Shown here: positions 54,660 through 64,000 of the stretch, one piece after another
Layout of the letters: each line of letters opens with the position of its first letter
How positions within the stretch are numbered: position 1 is the first letter of the stretch
Source of the DNA: Roseicyclus sp.
Lineage (GTDB): Bacteria > Pseudomonadota > Alphaproteobacteria > Rhodobacterales > Rhodobacteraceae
Direction: 5' to 3'
Assembly (NCBI RefSeq): GCF_018402035.1
Contig: NZ_JAGYJN010000008.1
Location: forward strand, 21,118 to 85,117
DNA: 64,000 nt
The notes under the pieces: generated by a model
Told to the model about the DNA's origin: nothing
The model's input: the letters and a program-made list of their open reading frames with translations, nothing else
Databases searched by the model: none
Made by a program: the position numbers and the translations under genes

Positions 54660-56459
54660 TCAAATCGGCGCGCATGCCCGCGACAGCCATTCCCGCGTTG
54701 GGGCGTCAAGTGCTGGGCCGATCTTGTCCACAACGCCCGCGTGATAGGCATTGAGCCAGTCGCGCTCCCACGGGGCGAGCATTTCGGCCACGACCAGCCG
54801 CCGGTCGATGGGCGCCCAAGTGAGTGTCTCGAAACATAGCATCTCGCGCGGGTCGCCGCCGGGCAGGGCGGGGGCCGGTGTCACCACGATCAGGTTCTCG
54901 ATCCGGATGCCAAAGGCCCCCTCGCGGTAATAGCCCGGCTCATTGGACAAGATCATCCCCGGCTCAAGCGCGATGGTCGAGACGCGGCTGATGCGTTGCG
55001 GCCCCTCATGCACGCCCAGATAGACACCGACCCCATGGCCCGTGCCATGATCGAAATCGCGCCCTGCCGCCCAAAGCGGCGCGCGCGCCAAAGCATCGAG
55101 ATGCGCGCCCGCGACCCCTTTGGGAAAGCGTGCGCGATGAATGGCAATCATGCCTTGCAGCACTTGGGTAAAGGCCACGCGCGCCACATCGGGTGCGGTG
55201 TCGCCCACGGCCAAGGTGCGGGTGATGTCGGTCGTGCCATCCACATACTGCCCGCCACTGTCGATCAAGAAGAGCGATCCGGGCGTGACGGGGGCGTTGC
55301 TGGCCTCGGTCACGCGGTAATGCACGATGGCGCCATTGGCGCCTGCGCCCGCGATGGTGTCAAAGCTGATATCCTTGAGTGCGCCTGTGTCGCGGCGGAA
55401 CCCCTCGAGTGCGCGGACGCAATCGATCTCGGTCAGCTGACCCTTGGGGGCCTCTTGGTCGAACCAGCACAAGAAGTGTGCCATGGCCGCGCCATCACGC
55501 AGATGCGCGGCTGTGGTGGCCGCAATCTCGGCGGGGTGTTTGCGCGCCTTGGGCAAAAGGCATGGATCGGCCGCCTCGGTGATCACGGCATCGCTTGCGG
55601 CGAGAATGGCCTTGGCCCCTTGCGGGGCAGAGGCGGGATCGATCCGAAAGCGGCCCTGTGCGGCTTCGAGCATCGGCGCAAGCGCTGCGGGCGGATGAGC
55701 CGTGACCGCTTGCGGGAGTATGACGGAGGCGAGCTTTTCTGCCGCGACGAACAGATCAAGCCGCCCATCGCGCCGCATGATCCCCATGGCTTGCAAAAGC
55801 GGCGTATGGCTGACATCGCCACCGCGTAGGTTCAACAGCCAGCACAGGCTGTCAGGCTGGGTGATCAGTGCCGCATCATCGCCTGCTTTGTCGAGAATTT
55901 CGGCAATCTGGCCCAATTTCTCTTCGGCCGTGCGCCCGGCATACTCCAGTGGCCAAGCTGTGGCTGGGGCCACCGGCGGGTCGGGGCGGTCGGCCCAGAT
56001 CGTGTCGATCAGGTTGCCAACCGGCTGCAACACGATCTGGTGCGGTGAAAGCGCCTTGTCCAACCGCGCGATTTCGGCCGCGCTCTGCAGCCATGGATCA
56101 TAGCCCAGCACACCGCCTTGCGGCATGGCGTCGATCAGCCAATCCTCCAGCGCTGTTTCGGGCCAATCCACGGGCTGGAACACCGCCATATCCGACTGCA
56201 CTCTGATCTGCACCCGGTAGCGCCCATCGACGAAAACCCCGGCGCGGTCGGCCAAGATCGCGGCAAAGCCCGCCGATCCGGTAAAGCCCGTCAGCCATGC
56301 CAAGCGCTCATCGCATGGGGCGACATATTCACCTTGGAAACGGTCAGCGCGCGGCACCAAGAAAGCGTCGACCCCGGCCGTGCGCATCGCGCCGCGCAAT
56401 GCGGCCAGACGCGGTGCGCCATCTTCGGGTCGTGTCTTTGCCTTGAAACTCTGAAACAC
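54660..56459 (-). CDS. pepP: Xaa-Pro aminopeptidase (M24B)
   Basis: Metallo-aminopeptidase P of 599 residues, the three-domain form (two creatinase-N domains, residues ~1-310, then the pita-bread catalytic domain). Metal ligands: two aspartates in FLIDSGGQYVDGTTDITR, histidine in GTGHGVGVYLGVHEGP, and glutamates in SNEPGYYREGAFGIRIENL. The start is GTG at 56459 after GAAGGGGG. Its promoter region contains GTATTTTTGGAAAGATGAAG, a copy of an element seen elsewhere in the window. Confidence 0.92.
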   Translation of the reverse strand: MFQSFKAKTRPEDGAPRLAALRGAMRTAGVDAFLVPRADRFQGEYVAPCDERLAWLTGFTGSAGFAAILADRAGVFVDGRYRVQIRVQSDMAVFQPVDWPETALEDWLIDAMPQGGVLGYDPWLQSAAEIARLDKALSPHQIVLQPVGNLIDTIWADRPDPPVAPATAWPLEYAGRTAEEKLGQIAEILDKAGDDAALITQPDSLCWLLNLRGGDVSHTPLLQAMGIMRRDGRLDLFVAAEKLASVILPQAVTAHPPAALAPMLEAAQGRFRIDPASAPQGAKAILAASDAVITEAADPCLLPKARKHPAEIAATTAAHLRDGAAMAHFLCWFDQEAPKGQLTEIDCVRALEGFRRDTGALKDISFDTIAGAGANGAIVHYRVTEASNAPVTPGSLFLIDSGGQYVDGTTDITRTLAVGDTAPDVARVAFTQVLQGMIAIHRARFPKGVAGAHLDALARAPLWAAGRDFDHGTGHGVGVYLGVHEGPQRISRVSTIALEPGMILSNEPGYYREGAFGIRIENLIVVTPAPALPGGDPREMLCFETLTWAPIDRRLVVAEMLAPWERDWLNAYHAGVVDKIGPALDAPTREWLSRACAPI

Positions 56460-56535
56460 GCGCCACCCCCTTCATCTTTCCAAAAATACGCAAGCCCGCC
56501 TGTGCCACCCCGCATGGTGTCAGCAGCGATGGCCA

Positions 56536-56555
56536 CGGAAAACGCGCGTTTTCCG
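56536..56555 (-). terminator. Perfect palindrome after cobT
   Basis: A perfect 20-bp palindrome (outer CGGAAAAC, core GCGCGC-like, outer GTTTTCCG) lies 18 bases past the cobT stop codon and before pepP. It is the same type as those at 11350-11442 and probably ends the cobT transcript. Confidence 0.55.
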
Positions 56556-56572
56556 CACCCCGGCCTGCCGCG

Positions 56573-58450
56573 TTAGCTGGCGCGGCGCATGCCCATCACG
56601 CGGGCGCGTGCGCGCGGGTCGCTGTCGAAAAGCCCGGCCAATTGTTCGGTGATGGCACCGGCCAATTGCTCGGCATCGGTGATCGTGACCGCGCGCTGGT
56701 AGTAGCGCGTGACATCATGGCCGATCCCGATGGCCAAAAGCTCGACGCCGCGGCGGCGCTCAACCATCGCGATGACATCGCGCAGGTGCTTTTCAAGATA
56801 ATTGGCTGGGTTCACGCTGAGTGTGCTGTCATCGACCGGGGCACCATCCGAGATCACCATCAAGATCTTGCGTGCCTCCATGCGCGCGAGCATGCGCCGA
56901 TGCGCCCATTCCAGCGCCTCGCCGTCGATATTCTCTTTCAACAGGCCCTCTTTCATCATCAGGCCCAGATTGTCGCGCACCCGCCGCCAGGGCGCATCGG
57001 CGGATTTATAGACGATATGGCGCAGATCATTGAGGCGACCGGGTTGGCCGGGCCGTCCTTGCGCCAGCCATTCCTCGCGCGCCTTGCCGCCCTTCCACGC
57101 CTTGGTGGTAAAGCCCAAGATCTCGACCTTGACCCCGCAACGCTCGAGCGTGCGCGCCAGCACATCGGCGCAGATCGCCGCAATCGAGATGGGCCGCCCG
57201 CGCATCGAGCCGGAATTGTCGAGGAGCAGCGTGACGACCGTATCGCGAAACTCGGTATCTTTCTCGACCTTGAACGAAAGCGGCGTTGTCGGGTTGGCGA
57301 CGACACGGGCCAAGCGCCCGGCATCAAGGATCCCTTCCTCGCGGTCGAATTCCCATGAGCGGTTCTGCTGCGCCTGAAGGCGGCGTTGCAGCTTGTTGGC
57401 CAAACGGCTGACCGCACCTTTGAGTGGCTCAAGCTGCTGGTCGAGATAGGCGCGCAGGCGCTCCAACTCCTGTGCCTCGGCCAGATCTTCGGCGGCGATT
57501 TCCTCGTCATGGGCGGTGGAAAACACCTTGTAGCCGGGATCGGCGTCGGAATGGGGCGGTGGCGGTGGCGGCTCTTTCGGGGCCTCGCCATCGGGGCTTT
57601 CTTGCTCGTCGGCCTCGTCCATATCGCCTTGGTCGTCCATCTCGACTTGGGCTTGGCTTTGGTCTTGCTGCTGGTCTTGGCTGCGCTCGGGGTTGGCCTC
57701 GGCCTCTTCCTCTTGGCTGTCATCCTCGCCGGTGCTGTCAGGCTGGTCCTGCTCATCACTTTCGGCGCTCTCCTCGTCGGATTGATCATCCATCTCGTCG
57801 GGGTCGTCGCCTAACTGATCACCATAGCCCAGATCGTCGATGACCCGGCGCGCAAAGCGGGCGAATGCGGCTTGATCGCTCAAGACATCGCCCAAATTCT
57901 CTAGCGTCCCGCCCGAGCGATCCTCGATGAAACCGCGCCAAAGCTCCATCACATTGGCGGCCTCGGCGGGCAGGGGGCGGCCCGTGGCCAGATGCCGGAT
58001 CAGATAGCCCGCAGCGGTGGCCAGCGGGGCATCGGCGGCATTGCGGATTTCGCCATAGCCCTTGCGCCGCGCCTCATTGGCGATCTTGGCGTCGATATTG
58101 CCCGCCGTTCCGGGCATGGCACGCGCGCCGACCGCCTCGCAGCGTGCGGTTTCCATCGCCTCCATCAGATCGCGCGCCATTGGCCCGGGGGGCGTGTAGC
58201 GCGCGGCGGTGGAGAGATCGTGATAGCGGTGGCGCAGCGCCAGCGCATCGGCGGTGCCGCGCGCCAATAACACCTCGTCGCGGGTCATGCGGCGGCTGAC
58301 CTGCGGAAGGCGCATGTTATCGCCCGCGATGCCCGGCGGATCGACGCTATAGGTGACCGCGAGATCGGGATCATTGGCCAAGACGCGTGTCGCTTCGGCC
58401 AAGGCCTTTTTGAACGGGTCGGCCGGGTTATCTGTCGGGTGCTTTGCCAT
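56573..58450 (-). CDS. cobT: Aerobic cobaltochelatase subunit CobT
   Basis: Subunit of the CobNST complex that inserts cobalt into hydrogenobyrinic acid diamide for vitamin B12, 625 residues. It has an N-terminal helical domain (~1-215), a strongly acidic Glu/Asp/Gln/Ser linker (~215-310), a Pro-rich spacer, and a C-terminal von Willebrand A domain with MIDAS DNSGSM and SDGAP. The ATG at 58450 (MAKHPTD) is preferred; an ATG at 58486 is possible. CobS is on the same strand, two genes upstream. Confidence 0.94.
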   Translation of the reverse strand: MAKHPTDNPADPFKKALAEATRVLANDPDLAVTYSVDPPGIAGDNMRLPQVSRRMTRDEVLLARGTADALALRHRYHDLSTAARYTPPGPMARDLMEAMETARCEAVGARAMPGTAGNIDAKIANEARRKGYGEIRNAADAPLATAAGYLIRHLATGRPLPAEAANVMELWRGFIEDRSGGTLENLGDVLSDQAAFARFARRVIDDLGYGDQLGDDPDEMDDQSDEESAESDEQDQPDSTGEDDSQEEEAEANPERSQDQQQDQSQAQVEMDDQGDMDEADEQESPDGEAPKEPPPPPPHSDADPGYKVFSTAHDEEIAAEDLAEAQELERLRAYLDQQLEPLKGAVSRLANKLQRRLQAQQNRSWEFDREEGILDAGRLARVVANPTTPLSFKVEKDTEFRDTVVTLLLDNSGSMRGRPISIAAICADVLARTLERCGVKVEILGFTTKAWKGGKAREEWLAQGRPGQPGRLNDLRHIVYKSADAPWRRVRDNLGLMMKEGLLKENIDGEALEWAHRRMLARMEARKILMVISDGAPVDDSTLSVNPANYLEKHLRDVIAMVERRRGVELLAIGIGHDVTRYYQRAVTITDAEQLAGAITEQLAGLFDSDPRARARVMGMRRAS

Positions 58451-58509
58451 GGGCGGGAATGTGGCGCGAAGAGGGGGTAAGGGCAAGGGGCCTCACGCGC
58501 CTTTCGCTG

Positions 58510-59448
58510 TCAGTCGACAAACCAATCAGCCGCCGCATTGCCGCCGCAGATCAGCACGCAGACCCGCTCGCCCGGTGCGGGCACATAGGCCCCCGATGTG
58601 AGTGCGGCCAGCGCAACCGCGGCACCGGGTTCCCCGATCAGCCGCGTCCCTTCCCATAGTCGCTTGGCCGCGTCGAAAACCGCCTGATCTGGCAAGACGA
58701 TCGCCTGATCCACATGGTCGCGCGCCACCGCGTAGGACATCACCCCCAAGCGCGGCCCACCAAGCGAGCTTGCCGCGATGCCCGTCGCCTGCACGTTGAT
58801 CTCTGGGCCGTCGCGCAAAGAGCGCGCCAGCGTATTCGTGCCCTCAGTCTCGACCGAGATGACGCGGACGCGGTCGCGAAACCATGCAGCTACCCCTGCA
58901 ATCAGCCCGCCACCGCCGGTGGACACAAAGATCGTGTCGATGCCGCCCATTTGCGCCTCGATCTCGGCGGCCACGGTGCCTTGGCCCGCCAAGGTCGGGA
59001 AGGTGTCGTAAGGGTGGACCGACAGCGCGCCGGTCGCCGCAGCATGGGCGGCATAGGCCGCCATGCAATCCGCGACCGCGCCATCGGTCAAGATCACCTC
59101 GCCCCCAAAGTCGCGCATCCGGCGCAGTTTCTCTTCCTTGGCGATGGCCTTGGGTACGAAGATGACCGAAGGGGAACCAAGCTGCGTGGCGGCATAAGCC
59201 ACCGCCGCGCCATGATTGCCGCCCGAGGCCGCGACGACACCCGCAGGCGGCACGCCCTTAGACAGCATGGTATTGAAGGCACCGCGCACCTTGAAGCTTC
59301 CCGTCACTTGCGTGTGTTCAAGCTTGAAGGTCACGGGGCAGGGTAGGCCAAGCGCCGCACCCTCGACCTGCAAGATGGGGGTCATGCGCACCCGGCCTTT
59401 GATCAGGGCGGCAGCGGCGGTAATGTCTTGGGGCGTGGGGTATGTCAT
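58510..59448 (-). CDS. Threonine/serine dehydratase (PLP, fold type II)
   Basis: Protein of 312 residues. Seen: PLP lysine in TGSFKVRGAFN, SGGNHGAAVAYAA, and phosphate-binding STGGGGLIAG; serine-type ligand region CGGNAAADW near the end. It lacks the C-terminal ACT domains of biosynthetic IlvA, so it is a short catabolic-type dehydratase or racemase; threonine, serine or hydroxyaspartate are possible substrates. It lies between cobT and the nuclease gene with short gaps (59 and 42 bases). Confidence 0.85.
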   Translation of the reverse strand: MTYPTPQDITAAAALIKGRVRMTPILQVEGAALGLPCPVTFKLEHTQVTGSFKVRGAFNTMLSKGVPPAGVVAASGGNHGAAVAYAATQLGSPSVIFVPKAIAKEEKLRRMRDFGGEVILTDGAVADCMAAYAAHAAATGALSVHPYDTFPTLAGQGTVAAEIEAQMGGIDTIFVSTGGGGLIAGVAAWFRDRVRVISVETEGTNTLARSLRDGPEINVQATGIAASSLGGPRLGVMSYAVARDHVDQAIVLPDQAVFDAAKRLWEGTRLIGEPGAAVALAALTSGAYVPAPGERVCVLICGGNAAADWFVD

Positions 59449-59490
59449 GGGGCGACGATGAACCGCGCGGGGCGCGCGGTCAACGGGGCC

Positions 59491-59928
59491 TTAGCCAAGA
59501 TGCGCGCACCAATCGGGGCGGCGTCCGCGCTGATAGGGGAGTGCCAGCCCCTCTGCGATCAGCGTCTCACCCACATCGCGGCCATTGATTGCGATGGTGA
59601 TCAAGCGGCGCTCATAGCGGTCCCAGCCGCCCAGCTCCACGGAAAAGCCCGCAGGCGTATCCAAAAGCGCGCGCAGCCGCCGTGTGGCGGCTTGGCCGAG
59701 CAACGCCTCGCGATTGCAGCGGGGGCGGTACGTTTCTGGCGTATCAAAGCCCATGAGGCGCGCGCGAAACTGGCCCGCGCCAAGACAATCTAGAATGACC
59801 GTATCGCCATCGACCACGCGCGCCACGGCGCAAGGCGTCGACGCCGCCTCGGCCTCGTCCATGCCAAAGGCGACGAGGCCAAGGCCAAGGAGCAGCCCGA
59901 GGCGAAGAAAGAATGAAAAACCACGCAT
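59491..59928 (-). CDS. Exported staphylococcal-nuclease-like protein
   Basis: Protein of 145 residues. Signal peptide at residues 1-~28 (hydrophobic LRLGLLLGLGLVAFG, ending in AEA), so it acts outside the cytoplasm. The SNase domain keeps the catalytic set: VDGDTVIL (calcium aspartates), RLMGFDTPET (arginine and glutamate) and WDRYERRL (second arginine). It should degrade DNA or RNA. A CtrA-like site lies 44-59 bases before its ATG. Confidence 0.88.
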   Translation of the reverse strand: MRGFSFFLRLGLLLGLGLVAFGMDEAEAASTPCAVARVVDGDTVILDCLGAGQFRARLMGFDTPETYRPRCNREALLGQAATRRLRALLDTPAGFSVELGGWDRYERRLITIAINGRDVGETLIAEGLALPYQRGRRPDWCAHLG

Positions 59929-59971
59929 GCCATCTGCATGGCGTCATGCCACAGGGCTGTCGAGGGAAAAA

Positions 59972-59987
59972 TTAACCTTTGGTTAAC
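59972..59987 (-). promoter_or_regulatory. CtrA-type binding site before the nuclease gene
   Basis: TTAA-CCTTTGG-TTAAC matches the CtrA consensus TTAA-N7-TTAAC exactly, and the dyad reads likewise on the minus strand (GTTAA-CCAAAGG-TTAA). It lies 44 bases upstream of the nuclease start, inside the 77-base gap after cobS. A role for CtrA is inferred from the motif. Confidence 0.6.
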
Positions 59988-60005
59988 CTTTTAGCCACCA
60001 GCGGC

Positions 60006-60992
60006 TCAGGACATCGACATGGAGGCAGCACTTTCTGGCAATTCCTCGTCAAAGCAACGCTGGTAGAATTCCGCCACTGTCTGGCGCTCTAGCTCGTCGC
60101 ATTTGTTGAGGAAAGACAGCCGGAAGGCATAGCCCACATCGCGGAAAATCTCGGCGTTTTGCGCCCAAGTGATCACGGTGCGCGGGCTCATCACGGTGGA
60201 GAGTTCCCCGTTCATGAAGGCCGTGCGCGTCAGATCAGCGACAGTCACCATCTGGCCGATCGTGCGGCGGCCCTTTTCGGTGTTGTAATGGGGCGATTTG
60301 GCCAAGACGATGGCGGATTCCGCGTCATGGCTGAGGTAGTTCAGCGTCGCCACCAGCGACCAACGGTCCATCTGGGCTTGGTTGATCTGCTGCACGCCGT
60401 GATAAAGGCCGGTCGTGTCGCCCAGACCCACGGTGTTCGCCGTGGCAAACAGGCGGAAATATTTGTGCGGCGTGATGATCTCGTTTTGATCCAAGAGCGT
60501 CAGCTTGCCATCATGTTCCAGCACGCGCTGGATCACGAACATCACATCGGCGCGGCCCGCGTCATATTCGTCGAAAACGATGGCGACAGGATTGCGCAGC
60601 GCCCAAGGCAAGATGCCCTCGTGGAATTCGGTCACCTGCATGCCATCGCGCAGCTTGATCGCATCCTTGCCGATCAAGTCGATGCGCGAGATATGGCTGT
60701 CGAGGTTGACCCGCACGCAAGGCCAGTTGAGCCGTGCGGCCACCTGTTCGACATGGGTCGATTTGCCCGTGCCGTGATAGCCTTGGATCATGACCCGGCG
60801 GTTGTGCGAAAAGCCCGCAAGGATCGCCAAAGTCGTGTCGGGGTCAAATTTATAGGTCGAATCGATCTCGGGCACACGGTCGGTGCGCTCGGCGAATGCC
60901 TTGATTTTCATATCGGTGTCGATGCCGAACACCTCACGGACCGAAAGCTCCTCGGTGGGTTTCGCGTCCATGCTCAAGCTGCCGTCTGCCAT
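60006..60992 (-). CDS. cobS: Aerobic cobaltochelatase subunit CobS
   Basis: AAA+ subunit of 328 residues that with CobT forms the ATP-driven motor for CobN. Seen: Walker [16 protein letters not shown], Walker [18 protein letters not shown], and the arginine/sensor region [17 protein letters not shown]. Full length. It is separated from cobT by the nuclease and dehydratase genes on the same strand. Confidence 0.95.
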   Translation of the reverse strand: MADGSLSMDAKPTEELSVREVFGIDTDMKIKAFAERTDRVPEIDSTYKFDPDTTLAILAGFSHNRRVMIQGYHGTGKSTHVEQVAARLNWPCVRVNLDSHISRIDLIGKDAIKLRDGMQVTEFHEGILPWALRNPVAIVFDEYDAGRADVMFVIQRVLEHDGKLTLLDQNEIITPHKYFRLFATANTVGLGDTTGLYHGVQQINQAQMDRWSLVATLNYLSHDAESAIVLAKSPHYNTEKGRRTIGQMVTVADLTRTAFMNGELSTVMSPRTVITWAQNAEIFRDVGYAFRLSFLNKCDELERQTVAEFYQRCFDEELPESAASMSMS

Positions 60993-61102
60993 GGTGTCCT
61001 CGATCTTGTCCGGGGGAATGTCACGCCCGTGGCATGCAACATATCGCGCGGGCCTGCAAGGGAAAGGCTTTCTTCACTTCCGCCGAGATCACGCAATAAA
61101 TG

Positions 61103-62923
61103 TCAGTTCCAGCACGATACCGTCACCGTCATCTCGGCCCCCAGACGGGCCAAAAGCTCGCGGTTAAGGGTGGTGTTGCGGGTGGAGGCGCGCGTGGTGA
61201 TGCCCGCGGCCCGCAGCGCGTCGCCAAGCTGGTCGGCCCGCAGGGCCAAGGTCACATTCTCAGGCAAGGCACGCCCGCCCGCCATGCCGGGAAGCACCAT
61301 GCCCAAAACCGTGCCCGCGCTGTCGAAGACCGGGCCGCCCGCCTCGCTCTCGGCGGTGGCAACATCAAGGCGCTGCACCGTCTGTTCGCCATTGATGCCT
61401 TGCAGATCGGCCAAGGTGCCAAACCCCATCGATGCCCCGCCCAAAGCCCCGTCAAAAGGAAATCCCGCAACCGCGATATCGGATCTGACTTGGCCCGGCG
61501 CGGTCGCCAACTCGGCATAGGCCATGGGTGCCAAGCGTTGCAGCGGCCGCAACACGGCAAGGCCCAGTGCCTCGTCACGCAGGGCGATTTCGGCGGGATA
61601 GGCCTCATCGATCAAGATGCGCGCGCATTGGCCCGCCACCGCCTCGGTTGTGGTCATGACCAGCCCGTTTGCGTCGATGTAAAAGCCCGAGCGCACCAGT
61701 TCCGGCGCGCGCACGCTCAAGCCCGCGACAAGATCAATGGCTTGGTCATCCGCGGGTGGCACAGCACCGGGGTCTAGGGTGCCATCGATCGGCTGAAAGC
61801 TGTTTTGCATCATCGGCAGAATGCGCGCGATTCGTGCGTCTTGTTCTGGCGGCCAAACGATGGTGAAGCCCTTGACCGCGCCGCCGACAAGGCGCGCCTC
61901 GGTATGGCTGCGCAGGGTGTCGGATTGCCCGGTCAGCAAGAAACGGTCGCCTTGGCGCGCACGCTCGCCCGTCAGCGGCACGACCTCAAGCGTCTGCATG
62001 ATCTCGTATAGACCAAATAGCGTGTTACGATCACCCGCTTGGCTGATCAGCATCACCTGCACACTGCTGTCATTTGCAGCATCGAATTGCGCGAAGGGGA
62101 AATTGTATTGCGCAAAGCGAACCATCGCCAAGGGCAGCGAAATCTCGATCCCGGCGCGCGCGTCGCGCACCGTTTCCATGCCAAGGGCGGCTAATTCACC
62201 CGCATAGGCCGACAAGAGTGCCTCGCGTTGCGCCGTGGTCAGAACCCCTGTTGGCTCAAATCCATTGTCTTGCTGCCATGCCGACATGGCGCGGCGGGTG
62301 CCGGCGCCAAAGTCACCATCAATGCGGGCGTTGTAGAACCCGAACCATTGCAGCGCGATTTGCAGCGCGTCGCGCGCGGGGCGGTCAAGCTGCGCCTCGC
62401 TGCGGCGGGCCTCTTGCAGGGTTTCTTCGGGTATGGGCGCGGGTTCAGGGAGCGGGGCTATTTCGGCTTCGGTTACTGCGATGACTTCGGCTGGTGCAAC
62501 AAGCTCGGCTTGGGGTGCGGGGTTGGCCGCGACAGGTGCAGGGACAGCAAGTGCCGCCCCCGCAATGGGAAAGACTTGTGCTGCATAGATGCTACCATCC
62601 ACGACAAAGCTGTCACGCGGCACCAGCCCCCGCGCCAAGACATCGCGCAGCACGGCGGGCGCATCGGCAGCGGCATAGGGGCCAAGGGCGATGGCATAAA
62701 GCCCGGTTCTAGCGCGAAAGGCGTTCACATCGGGCAAGACCTGCGCATAGGCGCGCGCGCGCGCTTCGGTTGTGGTCAATGTCGCGTTGCTTTCGATCTG
62801 CACAAAGACCTGATCTTGCGCCTGCGCGGCCAGCGGCCATGACAAGACCAGCGCAAGCATTGCGGCGACGAGCAAGCCGAAAACACCGCCACCTGTCGCT
62901 GCACGCGTCTTTTTCACCATCAT
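61103..62923 (-). CDS. Exported SPOR-like / peptidoglycan-binding protein with an inactive trypsin-like domain
   Basis: Protein of 606 residues. Signal peptide ~1-36 (ending AQAQ). Residues ~37-115 resemble a SPOR-type repeat (FVQIESNATLTTTEARA ... YAIALGPY). A Pro/Ala-rich linker follows, then a PG_binding_1 domain (~178-245: ALQIALQWFGFYNARIDGDF). Residues ~405-575 have the trypsin-like S1C fold, but the catalytic histidine position reads Glu427 (LVMTTTEAV), the aspartate region reads DEALGLAVL, and the serine position reads Ala528 (ESEAGGPVF). It is likely a periplasmic, wall-bound pseudo-protease. Start at 62923 (MM) after GGGGTGAG. Confidence 0.75.
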   Translation of the reverse strand: MMVKKTRAATGGGVFGLLVAAMLALVLSWPLAAQAQDQVFVQIESNATLTTTEARARAYAQVLPDVNAFRARTGLYAIALGPYAAADAPAVLRDVLARGLVPRDSFVVDGSIYAAQVFPIAGAALAVPAPVAANPAPQAELVAPAEVIAVTEAEIAPLPEPAPIPEETLQEARRSEAQLDRPARDALQIALQWFGFYNARIDGDFGAGTRRAMSAWQQDNGFEPTGVLTTAQREALLSAYAGELAALGMETVRDARAGIEISLPLAMVRFAQYNFPFAQFDAANDSSVQVMLISQAGDRNTLFGLYEIMQTLEVVPLTGERARQGDRFLLTGQSDTLRSHTEARLVGGAVKGFTIVWPPEQDARIARILPMMQNSFQPIDGTLDPGAVPPADDQAIDLVAGLSVRAPELVRSGFYIDANGLVMTTTEAVAGQCARILIDEAYPAEIALRDEALGLAVLRPLQRLAPMAYAELATAPGQVRSDIAVAGFPFDGALGGASMGFGTLADLQGINGEQTVQRLDVATAESEAGGPVFDSAGTVLGMVLPGMAGGRALPENVTLALRADQLGDALRAAGITTRASTRNTTLNRELLARLGAEMTVTVSCWN

Positions 62924-63107
62924 CTCACCCCAATCCCGCACCAGCACATAGCGCAAGGCCCTGTTTCGGGCCGCTTTCGCATCGGGCTATGGATGCACCA
63001 GAAGCGCGCGGAGTTGCAAGTCAGCCGCGCGGCGCGCGCGTTGACCACAGGCCAGCGTGACACTAGAGAGGCACTGCCACACCCCTCAGAACCAGAAAGC
63101 GCGCCCC

Positions 63108-64000
63108 ATGCCCGATACCCCGCGGAGTTTTCAGGAAATCATTCTCAGGTTGCAGGCCTATTGGGCCGCGCAGGGCTGCGCGATCATGCAACCCTATGAT
63201 ATGGAGGTGGGCGCAGGTACTTTTCACCCGGCCACCACGCTGCGCTCACTTGGCACACGGCCTTGGGCCGCGGCCTATGTGCAACCGTCGCGCCGGCCCA
63301 CCGATGGGCGCTATGGTGAAAACCCCAATCGCTTGCAGCATTACTACCAGTATCAAGTGCTGATCAAACCCAGCCCCCCGAACCTGCAAGCGCTCTACTT
63401 GGGCAGCTTGGAGGCCATCGGCATCGATATGGCGCTGCATGATATCCGTTTTGTCGAGGATGATTGGGAAAGCCCGACCCTGGGCGCTTGGGGTCTGGGA
63501 TGGGAGGTGTGGTGCGACGGCATGGAAGTGTCGCAATTCACCTATTTTCAACAAGTGGGCGGCCATGATTGCCACCCCGTCTCGGGCGAGTTGACCTATG
63601 GGCTCGAGCGTTTGGCGATGTATGTGCTGGGCGTCGATCACGTGATGGATATGCCCTTCAACGACCCCGCCGCCCCCATTGCGCTGCGTTATGGCGATGT
63701 GTTCCGCCAGACCGAAGAGGAATATTCGCGCCATAATTTCGACGCGGCCAATACCGAGACATTGCTACGCCATTTCGAAGATGCCGAGGCCGAATGCGCG
63801 CGCCTTCTCGATCAGCCCGCGATTGACCCCAAGACCGGCAAGCGCATCATCATGGCGCACCCGGCCTATGACCAATGCATCAAGGCCAGCCATCTGTTCA
63901 ACCTGCTCGACGCACGTGGCGTGATCTCGGTCACCGAACGCCAAGCCTATATCGGGCGCGTCCGCGCACTCGCCAAACGCTGCGCCGATGCCTTTGTGCA
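63108..64000 (+). CDS. glyQ: Glycyl-tRNA synthetase alpha subunit, 5' part
   Basis: Class II aminoacyl-tRNA synthetase subunit of the alpha2beta2 type. Seen: [20 protein letters not shown], the motif [35 protein letters not shown] (motif 2 region) and [13 protein letters not shown] (motif 3). ATG at 63108. The frame is open to the end of the window (about 297 codons), so only a short C terminus is missing; glyS would be expected next. Confidence 0.97.
   Translation, partial: MPDTPRSFQEIILRLQAYWAAQGCAIMQPYDMEVGAGTFHPATTLRSLGTRPWAAAYVQPSRRPTDGRYGENPNRLQHYYQYQVLIKPSPPNLQALYLGSLEAIGIDMALHDIRFVEDDWESPTLGAWGLGWEVWCDGMEVSQFTYFQQVGGHDCHPVSGELTYGLERLAMYVLGVDHVMDMPFNDPAAPIALRYGDVFRQTEEEYSRHNFDAANTETLLRHFEDAEAECARLLDQPAIDPKTGKRIIMAHPAYDQCIKASHLFNLLDARGVISVTERQAYIGRVRALAKRCADAFV

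Overview
The window is a chromosomal segment of an alphaproteobacterium, most likely family Rhodobacteraceae (Rhodobacter/Roseobacter group). The evidence is high G+C coding sequence, the ChoXWV choline transporter, a complete dcw cell-wall/division cluster in alphaproteobacterial order with an extended mraZ leader, the aerobic cobaltochelatase subunits CobS and CobT, a CtrA-type box, and a DUF1127 gene followed by hairpins of the Rhodobacter CcsR/cuckoo sRNA type. Assignment to genus is not possible from the sequence alone. No prophage, insertion sequence or CRISPR array was seen.

Layout. 1-2.5 kb: choline ABC transporter (choX partial, choW, choV). 2.6-5.2 kb: glutaryl-CoA dehydrogenase and a photolyase-like protein whose domains appear to be in permuted order. 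5.3-7.4 kb: clpP-clpX protease. 7.4-9.2 kb: two surface-polysaccharide genes. 9.4-11.3 kb: tRNA-Tyr, an rRNA methyltransferase, a small zinc-ribbon protein, a possible structured RNA and a CoA-binding protein. 11.4-15.1 kb: histidine genes hisB-hisH-hisA-hisF-hisE on the minus strand with a DUF2147 gene inserted on the opposite strand. 15.2-17.5 kb: a glycosyltransferase, tRNA-Gly and a lipoprotein. 17.6-22.3 kb: pyruvate carboxylase and an FMN-dependent lactate-type dehydrogenase. 22.5-28.7 kb: UvrD-type helicase, LysE exporter, a three-unit anti-Shine-Dalgarno hairpin array with its DUF1127 gene, an MFS transporter and the Fe-S carrier ApbC/Mrp.

29.2-52.2 kb is the dcw region: mraZ-rsmH-ftsL-ftsI-murE-murF-mraY-murD-ftsW-murG-murC-murB-ddl-ftsQ-ftsA-ftsZ, then lpxC, bamD and recN. 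Many stop/start codons overlap by four bases, so the genes are probably translationally coupled. Together they make lipid-linked peptidoglycan precursors, build the septal synthase and Z-ring, and supply lipid A and outer-membrane assembly. 52.2-64 kb: a repeat-rich intergenic stretch, a CLC chloride channel, DUF427, aminopeptidase P, cobT, a PLP-dependent dehydratase, a secreted nuclease preceded by a CtrA-like site, cobS, a trypsin-fold protein that has lost its catalytic residues, and the start of glyQ.

The points most worth a second look are the cuckoo-type RNA array (25637-25917), the permuted photolyase homologue (3987-5219), the protease-like protein without a catalytic triad (61103-62923), the CtrA box before the nuclease (59972-59987), the possible attenuator or small RNA at 10743-10852, the UpsM-like leader before mraZ, and a recurring family of near-perfect palindromes used as intergenic hairpins.
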